DNA of 42,475 nucleotides from Opitutus sp. GAS368 (lineage in GTDB: Bacteria > Verrucomicrobiota > Verrucomicrobiia > Opitutales > Opitutaceae), in contig CAMBVX010000011.1 in assembly GCA_945871085.1 (NCBI GenBank), forward strand, positions 1 through 42,475, given 5' to 3'. Under the pieces are notes generated by a model. It was given only the letters and a program-made list of their open reading frames with translations. It was not told where the DNA came from and searched no databases. Shown here piece after piece: positions 26,063 to 36,400 of the stretch. The position numbers and the translations under genes are program-made. Each line of letters begins with the position of its first letter. Position 1 is the first letter of the stretch.

Positions 26063-28963
26063 ATGAAATCTGTGATTCTCCCGTTGTCTGCTTTGGCCGT
26101 GTTGGCCAGTCCGAGCTTTGGGCAGCGGGCCCTCCCGCCGGCACCTGCGACCGACGCCCCCGTCGAACTCTCGCCCTTCCTCGTCGATGCCAGCAAGGAC
26201 GTCGGCTACCAAGGCGGTAACACGACCTCCGGCAGCCGACTCAACACCAGCCTGAAGGACACCGCGGCCACCGTGCAGGTGTTCACGCCGGAGTTTCTCC
26301 AAGACCTCGGCGCCAACAGTCTCGCCGAGGTCCTGGCATACGGGACCTCGGTCCAGCCCGACCTCACCGACACCTCGCCCGATTTCGGTGGCTCCCCGAA
26401 TGGCCGCCCTGATTCCGGGCGGCAGGACTTCGTCTTCAAGTCCCGCGGCCTCGACACCTCCCGCATGGTGGATTTCTTCAACACCAACATTCCGATCGAC
26501 ACGTACAACACCGGCCGACTCGAGCAATCCAGCGGGCCCAACGCCGTGCTCTTTGGCATCGGCGCGGCCGGCGGCTCCATCAATGCCAGCACCAAGCGCG
26601 CGTTGGCCGAGCGCAACATCTACACTCTCCGCAGTCAGGTAGGATCCTGGGACACTTGGCGGCTCGAAACCGACGTCAACCAGGTCCTCCGACCGAATGT
26701 GCTCGCCCTGCGCGTGATGGGAGTGACCGAGAGCGCGGAGACCTGGCGCACCTGGGAGTACTCAAAACAAAAGCGCCTCACCGCCGCGGTCACGGTGCGC
26801 CCCTGGACACAGACGGGCATCCACCTCGGCTACGAGACCGGCCGTGCGGATCGCAGCATCTCCCAGCAATGGAATGCCGAGGATCAACTGAAACTCTGGC
26901 TCACCAGCGGCCGCCCACTGCGGAGCGGCCTTTGGACGGCTGCCAACCTGGCGACCGACCAGCCGCTCGGCGTCACCACGATGGGTACCGGAAGCCTGAA
27001 TACATTCATCGAGAGCGACGGCTCGTACGCCAACTTCCGCAACCTGCGGCAGAGCACCTACGCCAATCTCAGCCTGCCCGCCACCCAGCGTCCGACCGAC
27101 GCCACGCTTCTGCCCACCTCGCTCATGCCCTACCGCGTGAGCTGGATGGGGCCCGGCGCCTTTTTCCGGACTGATTTCAATGCCCGCAGCCTTACGGTCA
27201 CCCAGCAGGTGGCCCGGGGGGTCAATCTCGAGGCGGCCTATCGCCGGGAGCACACCGCCATCGACCTCCGCCGCGCCTTCGTCGGGGTGCTGCGCGGCGA
27301 TCCCAACAGCCAGACCGTCAACGCGGCCGGTGCACTCGTCGCGAACCCCAACGCCGGCCGCCTCTACCTCGAGGACAATTGGGGCCGCGCCGAAACCACC
27401 TACGACACCGAATCGATGCGCCTCAGCCTCAACTACGAGGCCCAACTGGGAAGATGGGGGCGCCATCTGCTCGGCGCGATGTGGCAGCGGTATCAGCAGG
27501 ATACCTATACGATGGATTTTTTTGAAATCCTCGTCGATGCCAGCAACCGCCCCATCGGCACGGCGACCAATCCCGCCGGGACGGACAGCCGGCTCTACCG
27601 CCGACGCTACGTCACCGAAGGCGACTATCGGAGCTATTACAACGGCGACGCGAGGATCCCTTTCAACGCCACCATCAACGGCGTGGCCTATCACTCCGCC
27701 TACGTGCACGGAAACACCAACCAGATGACCCTGGGCACGGAGAAGACCGACACGATGATGGCCACGCTGCAAAGTTCCTTCTTCCGTGATCGCGTGGTCA
27801 CGACCTTCGGCTGGCGGCGGGATCAAGCCAGCACCCGCCGCAACGGGATCGGGGTGCTGGCCGCAACGGATCCGCGCGTCACCCGTGGGGAGCGCCTTGC
27901 TTTCGAGCAGGATTTCACGAACGACGTCTCCGTGTACGACAAGAACAAGCCGCCGACCTACTCGGCGGGAGTGGTCTGGCACGCGTTGCCCTGGCTTTCG
28001 GCTTCGTACAATCGTTCCACTAGCGTCAGCACGCCGGGCCTGCGCGAGACCATCTTTCCCGATGGCGAGCTGCGCCCACCATCCTCCGGATCGGGGGAGG
28101 ATTACGCGCTGATGTTCAGCCTCCTCGACGGGAAGACCTTCTTGCGCATCAACCGCTACCGGACCGAGGATGTCCGAGGCTCCGGCGCCAATATTCAAAA
28201 TCTCGTGGTGGCGCCACGGAATCGAATCAACAACGCGCTGCTGCTCGCCACTGTAATCACCCAGGCCGAGTACGATGCCCGCAACATCAACGCCCGGGCG
28301 GCGCTGGCCGACAAGGTGTCAACCGGCTGGGAGGCGAATCTCACCACCAACCTGACCAAGGGCTGGGCGCTCCAGGGCAGTTACTCCTACACCGACTACA
28401 AGGTCACAAACTGGTTTGATGAGTTCGCGCCCTGGTTTGAGGAGACTCAGGTGTTTTGGAAGGCGAGGCTCGCCGCCACCGGCAAGACCACGGCCGACGT
28501 GCGCACCGCCACCGCCGCTGCACTCGGCACGGTCCAGGACGAGATCAACGGCATGCTGACGGCCGTGCAGGAACAGCGCGAAATCTTCGAGCTGAACTAT
28601 GGCATGCGTCCACACAAGGCCAGCGTCTTCACCCGGTATTCGTTTTCCGAAGGCAGGCTGAAGGGCGCCTTTGTTGGCGGCGGTCTGCGCTACCAAAGCA
28701 AAAACGTTCTCCAAAAAAACTTTTCAACCGGTGCGATCTTGGAGGGAGGGGAAGTGTTCGCCACTGACGCCCTCATTGGCTACACGACCGGGGTGTCCGT
28801 CGGTTCCCGCCGGATCCAGTGCCGATTTCAACTCAACGTGCGCAACGTGCTCGACGAGACGAAGCCGATCGTCGGACGCTACAACTCGGACTTTTCCGGT
28901 GTCCGGCGCGTCATCCTGCTGGAACCGCGCTCCTTCCGATTCACGACCACCTTTGAGTTCTGA
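26063..28963 (+). CDS. TonB-dependent outer-membrane receptor 3
   Basis: A 966-residue receptor. A signal peptide ends after F-G-Q near residue 21, and P-V-E-L-S-P-F-L-V-D-A comes next. The plug domain carries S-G-S-R-L-N-T, V-Q-V-F-T-P-E-F-L and Y-N-T-G-R-L-E-Q-S-S-G-P-N-A-V-L-F-G-I-G; the barrel ends in E-F. It is the first gene of a plus-strand block with a beta-helix enzyme, an acetylesterase and a sulfatase, so it probably imports the sugar they release. I chose the ATG at 26063; a GTG at 26051 adds four residues without changing the signal peptide. Its closest relative in the window by N-terminal block is receptor 2. Confidence 0.93.
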   Translation: MKSVILPLSALAVLASPSFGQRALPPAPATDAPVELSPFLVDASKDVGYQGGNTTSGSRLNTSLKDTAATVQVFTPEFLQDLGANSLAEVLAYGTSVQPDLTDTSPDFGGSPNGRPDSGRQDFVFKSRGLDTSRMVDFFNTNIPIDTYNTGRLEQSSGPNAVLFGIGAAGGSINASTKRALAERNIYTLRSQVGSWDTWRLETDVNQVLRPNVLALRVMGVTESAETWRTWEYSKQKRLTAAVTVRPWTQTGIHLGYETGRADRSISQQWNAEDQLKLWLTSGRPLRSGLWTAANLATDQPLGVTTMGTGSLNTFIESDGSYANFRNLRQSTYANLSLPATQRPTDATLLPTSLMPYRVSWMGPGAFFRTDFNARSLTVTQQVARGVNLEAAYRREHTAIDLRRAFVGVLRGDPNSQTVNAAGALVANPNAGRLYLEDNWGRAETTYDTESMRLSLNYEAQLGRWGRHLLGAMWQRYQQDTYTMDFFEILVDASNRPIGTATNPAGTDSRLYRRRYVTEGDYRSYYNGDARIPFNATINGVAYHSAYVHGNTNQMTLGTEKTDTMMATLQSSFFRDRVVTTFGWRRDQASTRRNGIGVLAATDPRVTRGERLAFEQDFTNDVSVYDKNKPPTYSAGVVWHALPWLSASYNRSTSVSTPGLRETIFPDGELRPPSSGSGEDYALMFSLLDGKTFLRINRYRTEDVRGSGANIQNLVVAPRNRINNALLLATVITQAEYDARNINARAALADKVSTGWEANLTTNLTKGWALQGSYSYTDYKVTNWFDEFAPWFEETQVFWKARLAATGKTTADVRTATAAALGTVQDEINGMLTAVQEQREIFELNYGMRPHKASVFTRYSFSEGRLKGAFVGGGLRYQSKNVLQKNFSTGAILEGGEVFATDALIGYTTGVSVGSRRIQCRFQLNVRNVLDETKPIVGRYNSDFSGVRRVILLEPRSFRFTTTFEF

Positions 28964-28976
28964 GTCCTCACCCGCA

Positions 28977-31037
28977 GTGGCACCCTCCCGTCTTCGATTC
29001 CGCTTCTTGCTTCGCCTGAGGCCCGCCGTCGCGCTCGCGCTCCTGCTGGCGGGTGCCACCGCGTCTGCCGCCACCGTACCCGCCGCCCCGCAGGGTCTCG
29101 AACCGGAGCCCGGAGCCGTGCTTTCCGTCTCGATTCCTCATCTCGCCTGGAGCCAGGTTTTCGCGCCGCAGGCCGACGCCATGCCGGAGTATCGGGTGCA
29201 GATCGCGCATGATGCCGAGTTCACGCGCATGGCCGACGAGGACCGGATAGCTGGCGTGATTACCCGCTACGTCCCGGATCGCGAGCTACCGCCCGGTGAT
29301 TACTGGTGGCGCGTCGCGGGCTGCTCTGCGCAGGGTGAAAGCGGACCCTGGTCAGCCGCGCGTCGTTTCATCGTGCAGCCGCCGGAGCGGATCTTCACCG
29401 TGCCGGTCGGCGCCACCCACCGGCAGATTCTCGATCTGCTCGGGCAGGCTGCCGCCGCGGCGCCTGCGACGCTGCGCTTTTTGGCCGCGACTTATCGCGT
29501 CGCACTCGAGGGAGAATCGCTTTTCCCCTGCCGGCGATTCCACGATCTCGTCATCGATGGCAACGGCGCCACCGTGGTGATTACCACGCGCCCCAAACCG
29601 TCCTACCTCGCCCGCCTCGAGGGGTGTCAACGTATCCAGATTAAGAATTTCACGTTCGACTGCGATCCGCCGCCCGAGACCGCCGCGCGGGTGTTGGTCA
29701 TCGACCGTGCCGCTGGCAGCGCCGAGGTCGAGGTGTTGCCCGGATTCCCGCTCTACGAAGAACTCGACCGCGCCGGCTTCGAAGACAAGGCGCAGCGCGG
29801 CGCTGGTGCCCTGCTGCGAAACCCTGCGACGCGCGGGCCCAAGGAGGGCGCGCCAGTGCTGCTCCCCGCCGAGGTGAAGGAGAAGCTGGCCGGTCGTCGG
29901 TACCGCATCGCGCCGTTCGAGGCGGCCCAGTTGGCGGAGTTCGCCGTGGGCGATATTTTCGTCCGCGCCGCCGGTCGCTCGGGCAATGGGTTCCAAATCG
30001 GTGATTCGGACCAGGTGGTGCTGAACGGACTCACCCTGTATGCGACGCCGGGAATCGGCTTCCAAAGCGACCACACGAATCGTCTCAGCATCATCGGTTG
30101 CCGGCTGCTGCGCCGGCCGGAACGCTTTCAGTCAGTGCCGAATGGCGGGCACAACCACCACAACGCGCGCATCGGCCCCTGGGTCGAGGGCTGCACCTTC
30201 GAGGCGGTGGGCGACGACACCCTCCACGTCAACGCCACCGTCATCTATCTCCGCGCCAAACTCGCGGCCAACTGCGTGCGCCTCGACCGCGACGACGTGC
30301 AGCCGGGCGATCGCCTGCAGTTCTGGGACATGGCGCACGCCCGCCTGGTGAGCGAACGGCGCGTCACCGCGTCGCGCGCCGTAGGTCGGGACACGGAGGT
30401 CACCCTCGATGGCGATGTCGGTGCCGTCGAGCCCAGCCGCCGCAGCGGACTGAAGACGACCGAGGGCACGCAGGTGTACAACGTCGACGCCATGTGCAAC
30501 CAATTCGTCTGGCGGCACAACGTCGCCCGCGATGGCCTGCGCAACGGGCTCGTGCTAAAAGGCACCGGCGGCCTGGTGGAGGACAACCGATTCAGCGATC
30601 TGGGCGGCAGTGGGATCCACATTGGAAACACTCCGTTTGAAGGCCTGGCGGCAGCCGACTATGTAATCCGTCGTAATGTGATCGAAAACTGCGGCCTGCT
30701 CTCGCCGCGCAAACCGCCGCCCAGCCTCCACGTCACCTTCCTCCGCAGTGAGGGTGCCACGCCGCTGCACCGCAACCTGCTAATCGCGGACAACGTATTC
30801 CGCGACAACACCGAGCGCCCGATCGAAATCCAGGCCGCGCGGGGCGTAGTGGTCACGGGTAACCGCTTCGAGAATAGTGCGCGATTGGTTTTTCGCCGGC
30901 CGGTCAAGGCGGCGATCCAGTTAAGCAACGTCCACGGGGCCGTCGTGCGCGACAACGTCACCACCGATTCGCGCCTGTCGGGTTTGCCACTGTTGTCCGC
31001 CGCGGCTGACTGCACGGACGTGCGCACCGCGCACTAG
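28977..31037 (+). CDS. Exported right-handed beta-helix protein, possible GH110-like alpha-galactosidase
   Basis: A 686-residue exported protein. The frame runs on upstream into the TonB receptor gene, so I take the GTG at 28977, which gives a signal peptide (residues 1-32) starting 13 bases after that gene. Residues about 35-135 look like a small beta domain of the fibronectin III type (D-Y-W-W-R-V, S-G-P-W-S). Residues about 140-680 follow a beta-helix pattern with N-x-F and N-G-L-T motifs. The block C-T-F-E-A-V-G-D413-D414-T-L-H-V-N-A resembles the G-x-x-D-D-x-x-N-V-H-G segment of family 110 alpha-galactosidases. If so, it would remove alpha-1,3-linked galactose; a lyase or another glycosidase is also possible. 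It is followed 16 bases later by an acetylesterase. Confidence 0.75.
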   Translation: MAPSRLRFRFLLRLRPAVALALLLAGATASAATVPAAPQGLEPEPGAVLSVSIPHLAWSQVFAPQADAMPEYRVQIAHDAEFTRMADEDRIAGVITRYVPDRELPPGDYWWRVAGCSAQGESGPWSAARRFIVQPPERIFTVPVGATHRQILDLLGQAAAAAPATLRFLAATYRVALEGESLFPCRRFHDLVIDGNGATVVITTRPKPSYLARLEGCQRIQIKNFTFDCDPPPETAARVLVIDRAAGSAEVEVLPGFPLYEELDRAGFEDKAQRGAGALLRNPATRGPKEGAPVLLPAEVKEKLAGRRYRIAPFEAAQLAEFAVGDIFVRAAGRSGNGFQIGDSDQVVLNGLTLYATPGIGFQSDHTNRLSIIGCRLLRRPERFQSVPNGGHNHHNARIGPWVEGCTFEAVGDDTLHVNATVIYLRAKLAANCVRLDRDDVQPGDRLQFWDMAHARLVSERRVTASRAVGRDTEVTLDGDVGAVEPSRRSGLKTTEGTQVYNVDAMCNQFVWRHNVARDGLRNGLVLKGTGGLVEDNRFSDLGGSGIHIGNTPFEGLAAADYVIRRNVIENCGLLSPRKPPPSLHVTFLRSEGATPLHRNLLIADNVFRDNTERPIEIQAARGVVVTGNRFENSARLVFRRPVKAAIQLSNVHGAVVRDNVTTDSRLSGLPLLSAAADCTDVRTAH

Positions 31038-31053
31038 GCGAAAATTCCCCATC

Positions 31054-31950
31054 ATGCCGATCCGCCCTTTTCTCCTGACTCTCTTCATCTCTTCCGCGGC
31101 TATCCTCGGCGCGCAGGCACCCTCACCGCAGGCCAAGGCCAAAACCGGCCGAATCGTAACCCCTGCGCCCAGCCATCCGCCGCTTCGGTCCGTGGACATT
31201 ACGAAGCTGCCCGAGGGCGCCGAGCAGCTCGATCTCTACTTGCTGATGGGTCAGTCGAACATGAAGGGCCGCGGCATCATGCCCGACGAGCCGAAGCAGG
31301 ATCCTCGCATTGTAATGATGCACCTCAAAGACGATAAGTGGTATCTCGCGCGTCACCCGCTTCATCTCGTCGGCGCAGAAAAGACCTTTGCCGGTCACGA
31401 CAACGCCGGCGTCGGCCCCGGGCTCGCCTTTGCGGAGGCGCTGGTGGCGCAGAACGCCAAGGTCGCCCTTGGACTCATCCCTTGTGCGGTCGGAGGCTCG
31501 TCGATCAACCTCTGGCAAAAAGGCGCGAAGCTCTACGTCGAAGCCCTGCGTCGTGCCAAGCTGGCGCAGCAAACGACGCCGCCGGTCGAGGCCCGCCTTC
31601 GCGGCGTGCTTTGGTTGCAAGGCGAAGCGAACGCGAACACCGCTGGTCTCACGGTCCACGAAGCCAAACTTCTCCAGCTCGTCGACGATCTTCGCGCGGA
31701 TCTCGCCCAACCGGATCTCCCGTTCATCGCCTGCACCATCGGAGAGATGGGCGACGTATCAAAGCTCGGCGACCAAGGCGCGATGAACCAATTGCTCCTC
31801 TCTTTGCCTGCGAAGCGCGCCCACACCGCGTGCGTCGATGCCCGAGATTTGAAGACACACATTGGTGACAGCGTTCACTTCGACACTCCTGCGCAGAACG
31901 AGATCGGCAGACGTTTCGCCGTGAAGCTGAACGAGCTGCGGGCGAAATAG
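31054..31950 (+). CDS. Exported SGNH-type sialate O-acetylesterase family (SASA) protein
   Basis: A 298-residue exported enzyme with a signal peptide ending near residue 21. The SGNH marks are G-Q-S68-N-M (block I, nucleophile Ser), G-G-S-S-I near 147, L-W-L-Q-G-E-A-N near 186-193 and D272-x-x-H275 (S-V-H-F-D), with the E-I-G-R-R-F-A tail common in this family. It would remove O-acetyl groups from carbohydrate; members act on sialic acid, xylan or other acetylated glycans. It starts 16 bases after the beta-helix gene and lies 30 bases before a sulfatase start, so the block is probably one transcript. Confidence 0.9.
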   Translation: MPIRPFLLTLFISSAAILGAQAPSPQAKAKTGRIVTPAPSHPPLRSVDITKLPEGAEQLDLYLLMGQSNMKGRGIMPDEPKQDPRIVMMHLKDDKWYLARHPLHLVGAEKTFAGHDNAGVGPGLAFAEALVAQNAKVALGLIPCAVGGSSINLWQKGAKLYVEALRRAKLAQQTTPPVEARLRGVLWLQGEANANTAGLTVHEAKLLQLVDDLRADLAQPDLPFIACTIGEMGDVSKLGDQGAMNQLLLSLPAKRAHTACVDARDLKTHIGDSVHFDTPAQNEIGRRFAVKLNELRAK

Positions 31951-31980
31951 TACGCGGTGCACACAATCGCTGCCCCTACA

Positions 31981-33321
31981 ATGAAACACGTCTTCGCACT
32001 CTTTTTCGCCGTGCTGCTGACGCCGCTGGCCGCTCTCCAGGCCGCCGAGGAGCCAGCAAAGAAACCCAACATCCTCATTTTGCTCGCCGACGACCTTGGC
32101 TGGGCCGATGTCGGCTTCAACGGCAGCAAGGAGATCCCGACGCCGCACCTGGATTCGCTGGCGCGGAACGGCGTGCGTTGCAGCGCTGGCTACGTGACGG
32201 CGCCGCAGTGCTCGCCGACGCGCGCGGGCCTGCTCACGGGGCGCTACCAGCAGCGGTTCGGTCACGACAACAACAACTACAACCTGGCCTGCTTCCACAC
32301 GGGTCAGCGGATCTTCCCCGAGCACCTCAAGGCGGCGGGCTACACGACTGGCATGGTGGGCAAATGGCACCTGGGCATGGCGGCCTCGGATCACCCGCAC
32401 CAGCATGGGTTCGATGAATTCTACGGCTTCCAGGGCGGCGGGCACGCCTACCTCCAGGAGCGCTGGCAGGATAAGGAGAATTCCGTCCTGAGCGGGACAC
32501 AGGCCCGCCCGCTCGACGGCAGCCGTTTTCTCACGACAACCTTCGGCCGCGAGGCGGCGGCCTTCGTGCGCCGCCACCCTGATCGTCCGTGGTTCTTGTA
32601 TACCGCTTTCAACGCGCCGCACATGCCCATGACGATGCCGCCCGGTTACGAGGACAAAGTGAGGCACATCGAAAATCCCAACCGCGCGCGCTGTGTCGCC
32701 ATGATGATGAACCTCGACGATGCCGTCGGCGAGATCCTCGCCGCGCTCCGCGCCACAGGGCAGGAGGAGCGCACGTTGATCGTCTTCCTCAGCGACAACG
32801 GGGGCACCGGCACGCCTGGAAATTTCATCAAGAACGCCTCGCTCAACGTACCCTTTCGTGGCGTTAAGGGCGATGTCTACGAAGGCGGAATTCGCGAGCC
32901 GTTTGTCGTTCAGTGGAAGGATCGGCTGCCGGCCGGCCGGAGCTACGACGCGCCGGTCATCTCCCTCGATCTGCTGCCGACCGCTCTGGCGGCAGCCGGC
33001 GCGACCCCACTGCCCGGCGTGCCGCTCGAAGGCGTGAACCTCCTGCCTTACTTGCGCGGCGAACGGGCCGAGCCGCCGCACTCCGTGCTCGCTTGGCGCT
33101 GGCAAAATAAATGCGCCGTGCGGCAGGGCGACTGGAAGTGGATCCAAAACAAAGGCGACCCTGCCGAGCTCTACGATCTCGCGTCCGATCCATCAGAATG
33201 GGTCAACCTCGCCGCCCGCGAGCCCGGGCGGATGCAGGAACTCGCCACGTTATTCGCAAAATGGAATGCACTGAATCCGCCGCTTGATCCCGCGCACCGG
33301 GCGAAAGAGGGCCCGGAGTGA
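31981..33321 (+). CDS. Exported sulfatase (arylsulfatase-like)
   Basis: A 446-residue sulfatase with a signal peptide ending near residue 22. D37-D38 (L-A-D-D-L-G-W), C77-S-P-T-R81 with L-L-T-G-R, G-K128-W-H130-L-G, F-N-A-P-H-M-P-M and F-L-S-D-N-G-G-T are all intact. The type is a compact arylsulfatase close to those of other Planctomycetes-Verrucomicrobia sulfatase clusters. I chose the ATG at 31981 because it fits the signal peptide; a GTG at 31957 adds eight residues. It is the last gene of the block with TonB receptor 3. Confidence 0.93.
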   Translation: MKHVFALFFAVLLTPLAALQAAEEPAKKPNILILLADDLGWADVGFNGSKEIPTPHLDSLARNGVRCSAGYVTAPQCSPTRAGLLTGRYQQRFGHDNNNYNLACFHTGQRIFPEHLKAAGYTTGMVGKWHLGMAASDHPHQHGFDEFYGFQGGGHAYLQERWQDKENSVLSGTQARPLDGSRFLTTTFGREAAAFVRRHPDRPWFLYTAFNAPHMPMTMPPGYEDKVRHIENPNRARCVAMMMNLDDAVGEILAALRATGQEERTLIVFLSDNGGTGTPGNFIKNASLNVPFRGVKGDVYEGGIREPFVVQWKDRLPAGRSYDAPVISLDLLPTALAAAGATPLPGVPLEGVNLLPYLRGERAEPPHSVLAWRWQNKCAVRQGDWKWIQNKGDPAELYDLASDPSEWVNLAAREPGRMQELATLFAKWNALNPPLDPAHRAKEGPE

Positions 33322-33413
33322 GGCTGCCGCTGCGTCGGGCTGGTCGGGCGGGCTTCCCCGGCAGGGCTGATCGTGCACTGCACCCTTGGCGGGGGACGCG
33401 CCCGGCGGTAAAC

Positions 33414-33430
33414 AGGCGGACGCCTTTTTT
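33414..33430 (+). terminator. Weak hairpin with T run ahead of the sensor kinase
   Basis: AGGC-GGAC-GCCT, a 4-base stem with a 4-base loop, is followed by six T bases, just before the GTG start of the sensor kinase and 93 bases after the sulfatase stop. The stem is short, so termination is uncertain. Confidence 0.3.
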
Positions 33431-33436
33431 ATCTGC

Positions 33437-36400
33437 GTGACTCTTACCCGTTACCTCTCGCTTACCATCCTAGCCGCGCTGCTCCTCGCGGAGGGATTCG
33501 CCGCGCCGAAGTTTGTGCTCGAAGGCTGGCAAATGCAGGATGGACTGCCGTCCGACAATATTCGCAGGGTGGTTCAGACCCGCGATGGCTATCTCTGGAT
33601 CGCCACCTTCCACGGGTTGGCCCGTTTTGACGGGGTGGCGTTTAAGGCCTTCCATCTCGCGAACACGCCGGCGCTGCGAAACAACTTGATCAACCGTCTA
33701 TTCGAGGACCGCGATGGCCGGCTCTGGATCGGACACGACACCGGCGAAGTCACGGTATATTCCGGCGGCGAATTCCGCGCGCTTCCACTCGAAGCAACGG
33801 CGCCCAAGGTGGCGGTGGAGCGTTTTGCCCAGGGCGCCGACGGCACGGTCTGGATGTTGTACCGCAACGGCGCGCTCCGGTCGTTTCGACAGGAAACCGC
33901 TGGTCCCGTCATCCCTCCAAGGGGTGCGCAAGTCGCGGACCTCGAAACAGATTCAGCCGGCACCGTGTGGGTGGCCTACGGAGACACGGTCGCGCGGCTC
34001 GGCGACGGCCAGGATCTGTCCTGGGCCGAGGGGTGTCCGCCCCGGGGGTTGGTGCGTCCACGGATCGTGACGGCGCGGCACGGTGGCATCTGGGTATTCG
34101 ATCGCGGTCTCATCCGGCGCTGGCACGAAGGGCGTTGGGTAGAAGAACGCCGCCTGAATGCTCGCCTCGGTCTTGGAAGCCAGCAGTTGCTGGAAACGAG
34201 CACTGGCTTGTTCCTGCTTGGCGGAGTGTCGGTTGAGGGACTCCGCATCGTGGCGGCCGACGGAACCTTGGAGTCTGCCGACGTGGGCACAGACAACCTG
34301 TTGGACTGGGTGCGTTGCCTGACGGAAGACTCCGAGGGCACGATCTGGCTCGGTACCGGCGGGAATGGCTTGCGCCGCCTGCGGCCCCGTCGCGTGGAAA
34401 TGGTAAATCCGCCGGATCAATGGCAGAATCGTCCCGTGCGATCAGTGACCCCCCTGGCCTCTGGCGGCGTGTGGGCCGGGACCGAAGGGGCGGGCGTCTA
34501 TCGCCTGGAGTCGGGTCGGTGGGAGCGGTTAGGGGAGGATCGGCAATTGCGGACCCCGGTGACCCGGGCGGTGTTGGAGGATCGGCGCGGAACGCTCTGG
34601 GTGGTTTCTCCCGGCGCCGGAGGCGTGCTGCAGGCGTTCAATGGCAAGGGCTTTGAGGTGGTCGTGCAAGACCCGGCGCTGAGTCGCCCCACCGCCCTGT
34701 GGGAAAGCCGTCACGGTGAACTCTGGGTCGGCACCGAGGTGGGCCCGGCCCTGGTCCAGGACGCGCAATTGCACTGGCCCGCCTCCGGGGGAAAGGCGGA
34801 ACTCGCCAATACCCGCTGCTTCGCCGAGGGAGCCGAGGGCGCTGTCTGGATCGGCACGCTCGGCAGCGGGTTGGCCCGACTACAGGACGGTGTTGTCGCC
34901 CGCTGGCGACAGTCCGATGGGCTGGCTTCCGACTTCGTGCTCTCACTCCAGGCCGAGCCGGAGGGCAGCGTCTGGGCGGGCACCTACGGGCACGGGCTGA
35001 GCCGAATCCAGGGCGGTCGCTGCGCGACGGTGTCCTCCCGCCACGGCCTGCCCAGCGACGTGATCTTCTCCATCCTCGATGATGAGCAGGGTAGTTTCTG
35101 GATGAGTTCGCCGGCGGGGATTTTTCGGGTGGCGAAAGCGGACCTCCACCGGTGCGCAGAAGGCCAACTCGATCGGGTGCCATGTGTCGTCCTCGACCTG
35201 AGCGACGGTCTGGCGACCCTCGAGATGGCGGGGGATTGCCAACCCGTCAGCTGCCGGACGGCCGACGGGCGGCTCTGGTTTGCCACCGCTAAGGGACTGG
35301 CTCAGGTGAATCCCGCCAGCGTGCAGACCAGTCCCAGGCCCACCCCGGTTGTGATCGAAGGCCTGCGCGCCGATGGCCGCGAGGTGGGCTTCCCCCGAAC
35401 GGGAGCAGCCGCGGACCGAACCCACGGGCCTGCTGCCGCCGCTCCTGTGGCGCTTGGCCCCGGCCTTCGGCACTTGGAAATCGCATACGCCGGTCTAAGT
35501 CTCGTGGCCCATCGACGCGTCCGGTTCCAGTATCGCTTGGATGGGTTGGAGGGGGAATGGAACGACGTCGGCACCCGGCGCACGGCCTATTATCATCACC
35601 TCCCGCCCGGCGACTACGTCTTTCGCGTCCGCGCGTCCAATGACGATGGGGTGTGGAATCCGGCGGGAGCGACGCTCGCCTTTCAGGTCGTGCCCTATTT
35701 TTGGGAAACCGGGTGGTTTGCGGCGCTCATGGTGGTGCTGGGCGCCGTCGGGGTCGCTGGGCTCGCCTACGGGGTCATACGGCGCCGCTATGCGCGGGTC
35801 CTGGTGGAGTTGGAGCAGAGCCAGGCGATCGAGCGGGAACGGGCCCGGATCGCCCGGGACATTCACGATGACTTGGGTGCGGGGCTCACGCAGGTCACGT
35901 TGCTCACGCACACCGCCAAAGGCTTGTTGCAGCACCCCGAAAAGGCGAGGGAGCGACTTGAGGCCATCCAAGCCTCTGCCCACCAGATGACGCGGGCCAT
36001 GGACGAGATCGTCTGGGCGGTGAATCCGCAGAACGATTCCCTGGACAGCCTCGCGGCCTACTTGGGCAAATTCGCGCAGGACTTCCTCCGGAGCGCCAGC
36101 GTGCGTTGCGTGCTGGATTTTCCGCTCGCGCTGCCGCCGTGGCCCCTGACGGCCGAGGTGCGGCACGGCGTGTTTCTGGCGTTCAAGGAGGCCTTGCACA
36201 ACGTGGTCAAACATGCCTCCGCGACGGATGTGCACATCGCGCTCACGGTGGCGACTGACGGCTTCACCCTCGTCGTGGAAGACAACGGCATTGGCCTGAG
36301 GAATGCCCGGCCGCAGTCCATGTCCGTGGAGGGACGGGTCGCCTCCGGCCTGGGACTGGCGGGGATGAGGGAACGTATGCGACAGATCGGCGGCGAACTC

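Noticed and set aside
26762-28198. 478-codon minus-strand frame over TonB receptor 3
   Set aside because: Antisense shadow; the plus-strand receptor has all family motifs.
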